This document shows, one piece after another, positions 7,734 through 14,472 of a stretch of 20,987 bases of DNA. This stretch comes from Bacillota bacterium. Lineage in GTDB: Bacteria; Bacillota; Clostridia; Christensenellales; Aristaeellaceae. The notes beneath the pieces are model-generated. The model had not been told where the DNA came from. It worked only from the letters and a program-made list of their open reading frames with translations, and did not search any database. The stretch spans positions 1-20,987 of the forward strand of contig JAEWXD010000034.1 in assembly GCA_023396045.1 (NCBI GenBank). The letters run 5' to 3'. The first letter of the stretch is position 1. The number at the start of each line of letters is the position of its first letter. A program made the translations under genes and the position numbers.

Positions 7734-8963
7734 TTATTCTTCAGCGTCTTCCTGTTCTTCAAATACTTCTTCTGTAGTTTCTGCAGGCTTTTCTTGTACA
7801 GGTGTTTCAGTTGTTTGGTTTACAGTTTCTTCTGTATTTTTTACTTTTTTTTCTGTTTCTTCGGCACCTTCCTGCAAATCGTCTGCTAAGTCCTTTAACC
7901 AATGTTTAATACGGCTTGCCAATTCTCTGCCCTGTGCAACCAGCTTTTCTGGCTGTAATGCTTCTACCGTATGGTTGATTTTTTCTTGCAGGGCAGCCTT
8001 GTCTTCAGGGCTAAGGGGGCTGGTAACAAAGGCCATTAAGTCATCGGCAAGGTGTTTTTCTTGCTCTGTGGCTTGTTTATAAGAATCATCTTTATGTTTT
8101 TTGTCTTTTTTGTTCTTTTTCTCTTTTTTGCCTTTGTCAGCGTTTTCCAAACTTGCCAGATATTTTTCATTCTTTTGGCTGGCTACATCCGGTATCCAGG
8201 TTTGTTCATCCATAGGGGGGCGAATATAGGTTTCGTCTTCCTGCAAAGGCTGTAATTCTAATTTGGGAAATTCAATATGCTCATAAGGGATTACGCTTAG
8301 CAAGTGGCTAATGCAGTTGAGCCTGCTTTTCTTTTTATCCTCTGCATCTACAATATACCAAGGGGCAAGCTTGGTGTCTGTATAGCGCAGCATGGCGTCT
8401 TTGGCACGGCTATAATCTACCCAATGCTGACGGCTTTGCATATCCATGGGGCTGATTTTCCATTGCTTTGTTTTATCGTTGATTCGGCTTTCAAAACGGC
8501 GTTTTTGCTCTTCTTCGCTTACAGAGAACCAGTATTTAATGAGTATAATGCCGTCGCGAATCAGCATGTTTTCAAAGTCTGGGCAGGTGCGCATAAAGGA
8601 TTCATATTGCGCATCTGTACAGAAGCCCATCACCTTTTCTACGCCGGCACGGTTGTACCAGCTGCGGTCAAACAAAACCATTTCACCGGCAGAGGGCAAA
8701 TGGGCAATGTAACGTTGGAAGTACCATTGTGTTTTTTCTTTTTCGGTTGGTACGGGCAAGGCGACTACCCTGCAAATACGAGGATTCAAAAGCTCGGTAA
8801 TGCGCTTAATGGCGCCACCCTTGCCGGCGGCATCTCTACCTTCAAAAATCACTACAATGCGTGCGCCGGTTTCCTTTACCCAGCGTTGCACATATACAAG
8901 CTCGGTTTGCAGTCGTCTTAGTTCTTTTTCATAAAAATCTTTGTTCAATTTTTGCTTAGCCAT
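7734..8963 (-). CDS. ppk2: Polyphosphate kinase 2 (PPK2) with charged C-terminal extension
   Basis: Residues 1-240 match PPK2: Walker A GRDAAGKG at 42-49, Walker B region LFDRSWYNRAG at 97-107, the KRRFESR lid segment near 154-160, and the SRAKDAML and APWYIVDA segments. The family transfers phosphate between polyphosphate and nucleotides (polyP + NDP/NMP to NTP/NDP) in the cytoplasm. Start: ATG 8963 with AAAGGAGG 8 nt upstream. The kinase domain is single, so it is a one-domain form. Family members usually end near residue 240-300; this one continues to 409, with a Lys-rich block (about 277-292), a helical segment (about 300-365) and a Glu/Thr-rich acidic end. The role of the tail is unknown; it might bind polyphosphate or a partner. 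It is the second gene of an operon running to 5606. Confidence 0.9.
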   Translation of the reverse strand: MAKQKLNKDFYEKELRRLQTELVYVQRWVKETGARIVVIFEGRDAAGKGGAIKRITELLNPRICRVVALPVPTEKEKTQWYFQRYIAHLPSAGEMVLFDRSWYNRAGVEKVMGFCTDAQYESFMRTCPDFENMLIRDGIILIKYWFSVSEEEQKRRFESRINDKTKQWKISPMDMQSRQHWVDYSRAKDAMLRYTDTKLAPWYIVDAEDKKKSRLNCISHLLSVIPYEHIEFPKLELQPLQEDETYIRPPMDEQTWIPDVASQKNEKYLASLENADKGKKEKKNKKDKKHKDDSYKQATEQEKHLADDLMAFVTSPLSPEDKAALQEKINHTVEALQPEKLVAQGRELASRIKHWLKDLADDLQEGAEETEKKVKNTEETVNQTTETPVQEKPAETTEEVFEEQEDAEE

Positions 8964-9026
8964 GTTTATAACCTCCTTTGATGGAATATCGTTTCTATTT
9001 TTGCTGTGGGATTTTTCGTGTTGTTA

Positions 9027-9131
9027 CTATTTGTTTTGCGCTTGGGCAGAAGATTTTTCTGTTTCTGCAAGCTTCTGTTCTCCTATTTTCTCCAAAAATT
9101 CAGGAATATCCTTATTTCTAAGTTTTTTCAT
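9027..9131 (-). CDS. Small 34-residue charged protein, first ORF of the ppk2 operon (candidate)
   Basis: An ATG at 9131 with AAAGGA 8 nt upstream opens a 34-codon frame ending in TAG. The product, which starts MKKLRNKDIPEFLEKIGEQK, is highly charged and likely helical. It lies about 15 nt downstream of the transcript start expected from the promoter at 9153-9181, and 63 bp upstream of ppk2. It could be a real small protein or a leader peptide. No homologue is recognised. Confidence 0.45.
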   Translation of the reverse strand: MKKLRNKDIPEFLEKIGEQKLAETEKSSAQAQNK

Positions 9132-9152
9132 ATTGTAATTCCTTTTTATTTT

Positions 9153-9181
9153 ATTGTATTGCAATTTGGTTTTATTTACAA
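9153..9181 (-). promoter_or_regulatory. Promoter of the ppk2 operon
   Basis: On the minus strand, -35 TTGTAA (9176-9181), a 17-bp spacer and -10 TACAAT (9153-9158) form a good vegetative sigma promoter (4/6 and 5/6 matches). No other plausible promoter is seen directly before ppk2. The stretch from 9182 to 9393, between the divergent promoters, shows no gene. Confidence 0.65.
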
Positions 9182-9393
9182 GCTACAAAGCCAAGTAATA
9201 TGTTATGAAGATACGAACTATATAAGCCATAAAATGTTGAAAAAATGGTGGGGCTATTGTATCGTTTTGTATACCAAAAAGTATTTTGTATATTGTTTGC
9301 ATTTACAGAATACATTTGATGAACAAAAATGTGTATTTTACAATATAATTTATAAAAAAGTGCCAATATTAAGATAAAATATTACAAATTTAC

Positions 9394-9421
9394 TTGACAA
9401 GATAATAAAATACTTTATAAT
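9394..9421 (+). promoter_or_regulatory. Consensus promoter of the AraC-type regulator gene
   Basis: Perfect TTGACA (9394-9399) and TATAAT (9416-9421) are separated by 16 bp. Transcription would start near 9428, giving a leader of about 90 nt before the ATG at 9521. The leader shows no obvious riboswitch. Confidence 0.8.
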
Positions 9422-9520
9422 TGAATGTGAAGATACTTAACCATATATAACAAATACAGTTTTTTGCTGTGCAAAACTTTGTATTCATATATTATCATTA
9501 CGATATAGAGGAGCAGACCT

Positions 9521-10447
9521 ATGAATCAACAAAATGTACCTTTTCATTCTTTGAGTGGAAACCAAAGCGCCAATGTATTTATTCACGGCGAGCAAGTGCC
9601 GGATATTTTAGTAGAAAAAAGTGGTGTTTGGATTCAAGCGGCAGGTTCCGCTATGCTTTCCCCGGGGGAATACCAGGTAATCCCGGCAGACCATTGGCTT
9701 TGGATTGCTACAGAAACCGGCGATGCAGCTTTTTCATGGAACAATATTGCTTTTCCTATTGAAGAAAGCGAATGCCTCATTTTACCTCCTCATGTAGAGG
9801 GTGCAAGCCTGCATTTAGAAAAAGATTGTAAACTCATTTGGTTCTCTTTGAGCGGTTTCCTCGCCAATGAATTTTTGCAAAGCATGAATGCACTTTCCAA
9901 TATGCCGGTGCGCCAAGGTATGTTGCCATCTCAAGTAAACCTTATGCATCAAATTGTGCAAGTAATGGTGCGCCATAGCGGCACAAGCAATGCCAGCTTC
10001 CAGCTACAACAATTGTTATGGAGCATGATTGCCGCCCATGCAGGTCAACCTGTTGCCATGAATGCCATACTTAGCCACGAAATCTGCCGTGTGGTAGATA
10101 CCCTTCGTGCCAACGACTATGCAGATAACTTCAGCCTTGCCGAAATGGCAGACATCAGCCGTGTACCGGTAGAAACCTTCCGTAAACGCTTTGTAAGTGA
10201 AGTAGGCATTCCGCCACTCAGCTACTTGCAATTCTGTAAAATGGAGCGAGCCAAAAAACTACTGCGTCTTGGCATCAGCGTGCGTGAAGCAGGTGTAAAA
10301 ATTGGTATGAGCGACCCTTACCACTTCAGCAAGCAATTTAAACGTGTGGTTGGTATGAGTCCCACAGCATATTTAAAACACGTAGATGGCGCAAACCGAA
10401 AACGCAGCAAACGCCGTCGTGGCATTAAAATGAACGACAGTCTATAA
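9521..10447 (+). CDS. AraC/XylS-family transcriptional regulator
   Basis: The 308-residue product starts at an ATG with GAGGAG 7-8 nt upstream. Residues about 10-115 have the strand-rich, Trp-rich pattern of a cupin-like sensing domain (GVWIQAAGSAMLSPGEYQV, with ADHWLWIATETGD). Residues about 185-285 hold the two AraC helix-turn-helix units: FSLAEMADISRVPVETFRKRF (205-225, shown in full it is the first recognition unit) and the conserved second unit with AGVKIGMSDPYHFSKQFKR ending in GMSPTAYLK. A very basic tail (RKRSKRRR) follows. Such proteins activate or repress genes in response to a small ligand, often a sugar. The target here may be the acetyltransferase gene 42 nt downstream or its own promoter; ligand unknown. 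Confidence 0.88.
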   Translation: MNQQNVPFHSLSGNQSANVFIHGEQVPDILVEKSGVWIQAAGSAMLSPGEYQVIPADHWLWIATETGDAAFSWNNIAFPIEESECLILPPHVEGASLHLEKDCKLIWFSLSGFLANEFLQSMNALSNMPVRQGMLPSQVNLMHQIVQVMVRHSGTSNASFQLQQLLWSMIAAHAGQPVAMNAILSHEICRVVDTLRANDYADNFSLAEMADISRVPVETFRKRFVSEVGIPPLSYLQFCKMERAKKLLRLGISVREAGVKIGMSDPYHFSKQFKRVVGMSPTAYLKHVDGANRKRSKRRRGIKMNDSL

Positions 10448-10489
10448 TATCAACACTCCAAAAAGGTGCGTTTTGTATAAGGAGAAACT

Positions 10490-10981
10490 ATGGCTATTAT
10501 TATTCGCCCCACAGAAGAAAAAGACCTTGCTTTTGTGCAAAAGCTTTGGGCAAATCCTGATGTAATGTATTATGTGGGTTTTCCAAACGGTTTACAGCAA
10601 AGCGAGGCACAAATGCAAGCTTGGTATGCTTGGCTACAAAAAAGCAAGCCGCTTACTATGCACTATTCCATATTTGAAGATGAAATATATTGCGGTGAAA
10701 CCTTTTTTGAAATTGATACAAGTCATGATTGTTTAGCGTGTATGGATATTAAACTTTTACCCGCTGCGCAAGGCAAAGGCATCGCCTACCAAGCACTTGG
10801 CTTTGCACTTGCGCAAGCCAAAGCACATGGTGCAAAAATAGCCTTTGTAGACCCTGACCCCCAAAATAAAAAAGCCATTGCCTTGTATAACAAGCTTGGC
10901 TTTGTGCCTTGTACTGCGCCTGCCCATATTTTGGCACAGGAGGAAGACTACGACTGTGTATATATGGAGAAGGCATTATAA
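10490..10981 (+). CDS. GNAT-family N-acetyltransferase
   Basis: The 163-residue protein has the GNAT fold pattern: an IIIRPTEEKDLAFVQKLW start, GETFFEID strand, the acetyl-CoA loop QGKGIA at 94-99 after strand MDIKLLPA, and the ALYNKLGFVP ending of motif B. It transfers an acetyl group from acetyl-CoA to an amine on an unknown small molecule or protein. The start ATG has AAGGAGA 5-6 nt upstream. It follows the AraC gene by 42 nt and is closed by a strong terminator, so the two are probably cotranscribed. It is not closely similar by eye to the GNAT half of the 6524-7732 fusion. Confidence 0.85.
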   Translation: MAIIIRPTEEKDLAFVQKLWANPDVMYYVGFPNGLQQSEAQMQAWYAWLQKSKPLTMHYSIFEDEIYCGETFFEIDTSHDCLACMDIKLLPAAQGKGIAYQALGFALAQAKAHGAKIAFVDPDPQNKKAIALYNKLGFVPCTAPAHILAQEEDYDCVYMEKAL

Positions 10982-10995
10982 ATCAATACGTGCAT

Positions 10996-11031
10996 AAAAA
11001 ATCCTTTCTGTTTTTGCAGAAAGGATTTTTA
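10996..11031 (+). terminator. Terminator of the araC-GNAT operon
   Basis: A 10-bp stem (ATCCTTTCTG 11001-11010 with CAGAAAGGAT 11017-11026), extended by A/T pairs, has a 6-nt loop and is followed by TTTTAATTT. It begins 15 nt after the stop codon and is probably the last host feature before the integrated element. Confidence 0.92.
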
Positions 11032-11251
11032 ATTTAAAGCTTATTCTGTTTTGATGGTTTTTACCCCAAATATAAAATTAAAAACTATAAAATATAACAA
11101 TATAATGAATGTTGTGCTAACACGTTGAACGAAAGCACAATATATTGAACTAAATAGTAGTGTTTTTTGAACGATATTGCAATATATTAAAAAACGAATG
11201 AGGTCAAATATGAGGTCAATTATATTAGAATACAATTAAACAATTAAATGT
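11032..11251. other. Presumed left junction of the integrated element (attachment-site region)
   Basis: This 220-bp very AT-rich stretch lies between a host terminator and the 3' end of the integrase gene, where a left attachment site is expected. It holds no credible gene. It contains a 7-bp inverted repeat TTGTGCT/AGCACAA (11112-11118, 11134-11140), two copies of TTGAACGA (11125, 11167) and a tandem pair of ATGAGGTCAA (11198, 11210). The core site cannot be fixed without the right end of the element, which is outside the window. Confidence 0.5.
11198..11219. repeat. Tandem ATGAGGTCAA pair near the integrase (possible arm-type sites)
   Basis: Two direct copies of ATGAGGTCAA start at 11198 and 11210, a 12-bp period, about 35 bp from the integrase stop codon. 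Direct repeats at this place in phage ends are often integrase arm or excisionase sites. Confidence 0.45.
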
Positions 11252-12358
11252 TTATTGGGTGATACTTGATGATTTGGTTATATTCAAGAACAGTTTATTT
11301 ATAGCTTGTGCGCCTTGTTGCAATTCGCCCTCTATTGCGTGTCCATATACAGCAGTTGTGTTCATAGTGGCACTATGCCCTACGATTGATTTGATTGTTT
11401 CTATGGATAAATCAGACTTAGCGTAACTAATCATAGTGTGGCGCAGGGAGTGAAACGGTAAGGAAGATATTCCATATTTTTTACAAAACGCTTTCCAATC
11501 CTGATATAAAATATTAGGGTTTAAATGGTTTCCGTTTTCATCTATAAAGACAAATTCTGGGCAATAACCAAAAGCCTTTATTGTTTCTTTCTTCTGCTTT
11601 TCTAATATATCTATGGCAATTTGAGGCAGTACGATAGTGCGTATTGCGTTTTTTGTTTTGCCTGTTGTTTCTTCTTGCAAGTAATTGATTGCTCTGTTGA
11701 CGGTAAGCGTTGATGTACCTTGTGCAGTAGCAAAATCTGACCACTTTAGGCCGATTAGTTCGCCACGGCGCAAGCCTAATACAGTTGCAAGCCTAAACAA
11801 ATTGATTAGTTTAGCTGTATTACAGGCAGAACTAAATAGTGTTTCTATTTCTTTTTTGCTTAGTATATTTCTTTGCCCTTCGTGAGCTCCGTCCGGAATA
11901 TATAAGTCTTTAAACGATGAGGCCCGAATTTTTTCGCCTGCTGCATAGTCGGCAATACAGGTTATTGTGTTTTTAATTTTATTCAGTGTAGCCTTGGACT
12001 TGCCCATTAAAAATGCTTTGTCTATACACGCTTGCGCTTGGTTGCGAGTGAGTTTGCCAATAAAGATTTTGCCTATCTCATCTGCGACATAGTGCTTATA
12101 TATTGAGTTAAAATTTAACAGACTTGTTCCTCTTAAAAATCCCTGCTTTGAGGCAATATATTCTTCATACAATACGGATATTTTTTCGTCTGCTCTGTTT
12201 TTGTATTGCAGCCATTCGTCAGCCTTTTGTTCGGCTTCGTGCTTTCCGCGCTTACCGAGGATAGAAGAATAGAAATACCTGCGTTCGCCTTGGTTTTGTA
12301 CGCCAATGCGCCATCTGTTTTCTGATTCTATAAATCTTGCTTCTGCTTTTCTTAACAT
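11252..12358 (-). CDS. int: Tyrosine site-specific recombinase (phage integrase)
   Basis: The 368-residue protein has an AP2-like N-terminal arm-binding segment (about 1-50), a SAM-like core-binding domain (about 60-150) and a catalytic domain (about 165-345). Catalytic residues are visible: R197 in LGLRRGEL, H303/R306 in PFHSLRHT, H328 in IVGHS and the nucleophile Y338 in AVYGH. All residues needed for strand cleavage and ligation are present, so it is probably active in insertion and excision of the element. The ATG at 12358 has AAGGAGCC 6-7 nt upstream. The gene lies at the left edge and is transcribed toward it. No excisionase is recognised in the window. Confidence 0.95.
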   Translation of the reverse strand: MLRKAEARFIESENRWRIGVQNQGERRYFYSSILGKRGKHEAEQKADEWLQYKNRADEKISVLYEEYIASKQGFLRGTSLLNFNSIYKHYVADEIGKIFIGKLTRNQAQACIDKAFLMGKSKATLNKIKNTITCIADYAAGEKIRASSFKDLYIPDGAHEGQRNILSKKEIETLFSSACNTAKLINLFRLATVLGLRRGELIGLKWSDFATAQGTSTLTVNRAINYLQEETTGKTKNAIRTIVLPQIAIDILEKQKKETIKAFGYCPEFVFIDENGNHLNPNILYQDWKAFCKKYGISSLPFHSLRHTMISYAKSDLSIETIKSIVGHSATMNTTAVYGHAIEGELQQGAQAINKLFLNITKSSSITQ

Positions 12359-12408
12359 TGTTTTGGCTCCTTGTTGTGTTTTTGTATTAAATAATATATA
12401 ATGGTTAT

Positions 12409-12518
12409 AGATTAGGGCTTTCTTTGTATCCCTAATTTGGGCACATTGTTTTGTGCTCCTTTAGTGTTCAAGGGTGGTAACCTTGGGAAGTCGTGTACGA
12501 TTGTGCACGGCTTTTTTT
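12409..12518 (+). ncRNA. Candidate structured small RNA between integrase and lysogeny genes
   Basis: A strong terminator at 12490-12518 points in the plus direction, although no plus-strand gene lies upstream of it. Back from it lie three further hairpins: 12411-12436 (ATTAGGG/CCCTAAT), 12439-12458 (GGGCACA/TGTGCTC with one wobble) and 12469-12485 (CAAGG/CCTTG). TATAAT at 12397-12402 with a poor -35 could start a transcript of about 110 nt. No known RNA family is recognised. This also covers the 208-bp gap (12359-12566), which has no credible protein gene. Confidence 0.35.
12490..12518 (+). terminator. Plus-strand intrinsic terminator with no matching gene
   Basis: A 9-bp stem (GTCGTGTAC 12490-12498 with GTGCACGGC 12503-12511, two G-T pairs) with a 4-nt loop is followed directly by seven T residues. 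On the minus strand it lacks a T-run, so it does not serve the flanking minus-strand genes. Confidence 0.75.
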
Positions 12519-12566
12519 GGTTGCAATCGAATTGGTGAGGTTCGTTGCGGTAAGCTGAAAAGTTGG

Positions 12567-13133
12567 TTAGTCGTAATAGTAAAATCTAAAAATATCAAGC
12601 ACAGGGTAAAGCACACTTTGTGAATTGCCGTTTTCATCTTCACCGGTAGCTTCCAATAGTTCCTTGCCCTCGCCGTATACTTCTAAAACTTCACCGATAG
12701 TAAGGTTCATTCCGGGGTCCCAATCAAAATTTGCTATACAGTATTCGTTTCTGCTATTAACTAACAAGATTATATAGCCTTCTTTTCTTGAACCGTTTGT
12801 ATTCAAAATTGTTCCTTTAAATTTAAAATCCAAACCTTCATAATTTTCAGGATTGCGTAAGTATTTTTTGAACGGAAGCGTTATTGCCTCTTTTTCGCGT
12901 TGTTCCAGTATTTGTTCATATGTGAGTGGTGGTTTAGGGGTTTTTGTTGGTTTCGGCGTTTTGGTAGGCTTTGGAGTTGGGGTATCCGGGCCCCAATAAA
13001 AATATTCGACTTCAGGCGGTGTTGGTAATAAAGGTGTCGGCCTTGGTGTAGGCGTAATAAAATTATTCGGCACAGCCAATACGGTTGTAGCAATAAGCAT
13101 AAGTGCTAAAAGGCTTACAATTAGTTTTTTCAT
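12567..13133 (-). CDS. Secreted Thr/Pro-linker protein of the lysogeny module, OB-fold-like domain
   Basis: The start is ATG 13133, with AAAGGAG overlapping the stop of the upstream gene. The 188-residue product has a signal peptide (MKKLIVSLLALMLIATTVLA, no lipobox Cys), a long Thr/Pro/Lys linker (about residues 27-67, TPTPKPTKTPKP type) and a C-terminal domain of about 110 residues. That domain has the strand pattern KFKGTIL, EGYIILLV, YCIANFD, GEVLEVYGEG found in small OB-fold-like exported Firmicutes proteins. Proteins of this sort in phage lysogeny blocks are sometimes superinfection-exclusion lipoproteins; here no lipid anchor is seen, so that role is inference only. It is last in a minus-strand run with the XRE and S24 genes, so it should be expressed in the lysogen. 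Confidence 0.75.
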   Translation of the reverse strand: MKKLIVSLLALMLIATTVLAVPNNFITPTPRPTPLLPTPPEVEYFYWGPDTPTPKPTKTPKPTKTPKPPLTYEQILEQREKEAITLPFKKYLRNPENYEGLDFKFKGTILNTNGSRKEGYIILLVNSRNEYCIANFDWDPGMNLTIGEVLEVYGEGKELLEATGEDENGNSQSVLYPVLDIFRFYYYD

Positions 13134-13143
13134 AATGGCTCCT

Positions 13144-13629
13144 TTACTCGTTTTTCTGTGATACATAGTTTGCAAAATTTAAAACTTCCAGTAACTTATC
13201 ATCCGTCATATCTCGTATGCAATCAATTAGGGCAAAGAAGTAACGCTTACTATCGACTGTAATAGGTATATCCGTACGGCAGTGGTTCTCTTCGACTTTG
13301 CTTTTATTATAGTAGTTGTTTGTGGTGTAATGGTTTGTATTTTGGTCGGTACTATTTATTTGATTGAATGTTTCGCCTTGATTGTTGGGTTGATTGATTT
13401 TAACATTGGTTTGCGTTCTGTTTGCGATAATATCTGCACGCGTAACATTAAAGTATTTAGCCAACATATCTATTTTGTCCATGCGTGGAATACGGACACC
13501 TGTACACCACGAAGAAACAACTGATTTGCTAATATTAAGTTCTTTTGCTAAATCTTTCTGTGTTTTATTGTTTAGCATTAAATAGTACTTAACATTATCG
13601 CCGATGATGTATTTTAAAAAGTCACCCAT
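13144..13629 (-). CDS. XRE-family HTH regulator of the lysogeny module
   Basis: The 161-residue protein starts at an ATG with AAAGGAGG 7 nt upstream. Residues about 10-70 form an XRE helix-turn-helix: KTQKDLAKELNISKSVVSSW then GVRIPRMDKIDMLAKYFNV. A polar Asn/Gln/Thr linker (about 75-115) leads to a short helical C-terminal segment (about 125-161) ending SQKNE. There is no S24 protease part, so it would not be a self-cleaving repressor. It lies 42 bp downstream of the S24 repressor gene and is likely cotranscribed with it. It could be a second repressor, an immunity accessory or an anti-repressor; its target is unknown. Confidence 0.85.
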   Translation of the reverse strand: MGDFLKYIIGDNVKYYLMLNNKTQKDLAKELNISKSVVSSWCTGVRIPRMDKIDMLAKYFNVTRADIIANRTQTNVKINQPNNQGETFNQINSTDQNTNHYTTNNYYNKSKVEENHCRTDIPITVDSKRYFFALIDCIRDMTDDKLLEVLNFANYVSQKNE

Positions 13630-13671
13630 AATACTGCCTCCTTTCTTTGTGGTTTCACTTTATTAGTTTTT

Positions 13672-14319
13672 TCATAGTTTCCTCCAATATGCAACGGCTT
13701 TACCAACAAGAAAAATGTCTTGTGGAGTATCTTTGGTGATAATAATAGGTGGATATTTTAAGTTCGCCGGTTGCAATATCATATTTCCGTTTAGTTTTTG
13801 GTAATATTTTACCGTTGCGTCTCCGTCAATAGAAACAACAACGATTTGGCCACTATACAGGTCGGCCGTTTTCTTTACGTATACAATATCGCCGTTACTT
13901 AGGACTGGTTCCATACTGTCGCCCGATACGGTAAGCGCAAAGTCGGCGTCGATATGGCTTGGAATTGATACGCTATCATCGTATTCATAGTGTTGGGTAT
14001 GCGGTTGCCCTGCTGCAATTGAGCTGAGTAATGGCAAGTCGTAGGTGTTTAAATAGGATAGGTTTTTAGGAAGTTGGGGCGTTGGGGTAGGTTCGGTTTC
14101 TTCCCAACCCATAAGATAGGCTGGTGTGGTGTCTAACGCTTTTGCAAACATAACAATTTGAGATTGCTTAAAACTTCTACTGCCTTGTTCGTAATTAGAT
14201 ACAGTAGAACGATTTTTAGAGCCTATTTTATGTGCTAATTCTTCTTGCGACAGATTCAATTCTTCTCTTCTATCTTTAATTCTTCGACCAATTAAGAAGT
14301 TGTTTTTACTAATGTCCAT
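13672..14319 (-). CDS. CI/LexA-like phage repressor: XRE HTH plus S24 peptidase domain
   Basis: The start is ATG 14319 with AAAGGAG upstream; an in-frame alternative start further upstream lies within the promoter. Of 215 residues, 10-68 are an XRE HTH (LSQEELAHKIG then RSTVSNYEQGSRSF) and about 95-210 an S24 (LexA-like) domain. Visible features are a cleavage dipeptide A103-G104, Ser S135 in SGDSMEP and Lys K171 in DATVKYY. In this family RecA filaments trigger self-cleavage during DNA damage, which lifts repression and induces the phage. Its promoter and candidate operators lie immediately upstream, so it probably controls its own expression and that of the Cro-like gene on the other strand. 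Confidence 0.93.
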   Translation of the reverse strand: MDISKNNFLIGRRIKDRREELNLSQEELAHKIGSKNRSTVSNYEQGSRSFKQSQIVMFAKALDTTPAYLMGWEETEPTPTPQLPKNLSYLNTYDLPLLSSIAAGQPHTQHYEYDDSVSIPSHIDADFALTVSGDSMEPVLSNGDIVYVKKTADLYSGQIVVVSIDGDATVKYYQKLNGNMILQPANLKYPPIIITKDTPQDIFLVGKAVAYWRKL

Positions 14320-14344
14320 AGTGTTTACTCCTTTCAGTGTTTTA

Positions 14345-14373
14345 ATTATACAAAATGTTTTTAAAAAAATCAA
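14345..14373 (-). promoter_or_regulatory. Repressor-maintenance promoter (PRM-like)
   Basis: Minus-strand -35 TTGATT (14368-14373), 17-bp spacer and perfect -10 TATAAT (14345-14350). Transcription would start about 20 nt before the repressor start codon. Confidence 0.7.
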
Positions 14374-14418
14374 CAAAAAAATATTTTTTTAAAAAAGTGT
14401 TGACAATTTTAAAAACAT
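14355..14418. promoter_or_regulatory. Operator-like inverted repeats between divergent promoters
   Basis: ATGTTTTTAAAA (14355-14366) and its exact reverse complement TTTTAAAAACAT (14407-14418) lie in the spacers of the two divergent promoters. A related T7/A6 block is centred at about 14390. Centres are at about 14362, 14390 and 14410. Each resembles the palindrome ATGTTTTTAAAAACAT with one or more mismatches, as expected for repressor/Cro operators. Which protein binds is inferred. Confidence 0.5.
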
Positions 14419-14428
14419 AATATATCAT
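14400..14428 (+). promoter_or_regulatory. Early lytic promoter (PR-like)
   Basis: TTGACA (14400-14405), a 17-bp spacer and TATCAT (14423-14428) make a strong promoter driving the Cro-like gene and the early operon. A start near 14435 is expected. Confidence 0.75.
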
Positions 14429-14472
14429 CAAAAATGTACACGAAATAAGCAACAAAAAAAGGGGGTGAAGAA

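Noticed and set aside
7733..7762. Upstream TTG start for the acetyltransferase/glycosylase fusion
   Set aside because: Would overlap ppk2 by about 29 bp; ATG 7732 directly follows the ppk2 stop and aligns with the start of the GNAT domain.
8304..8921. Plus-strand ORF of 205 codons inside ppk2
   Set aside because: Lies opposite the conserved PPK2 kinase core, has no ribosome binding site and no recognisable domain.
9172..9366. Minus-strand ORF of 64 codons in the ppk2/araC gap
   Set aside because: Very AT-rich, no ribosome binding site, and it overlaps the -35 of the ppk2 promoter.
12461..12643. Minus-strand ORF of 60 codons after the secreted lysogeny gene
   Set aside because: Overlaps that gene in another frame, lacks a ribosome binding site and crosses the plus-strand terminator.
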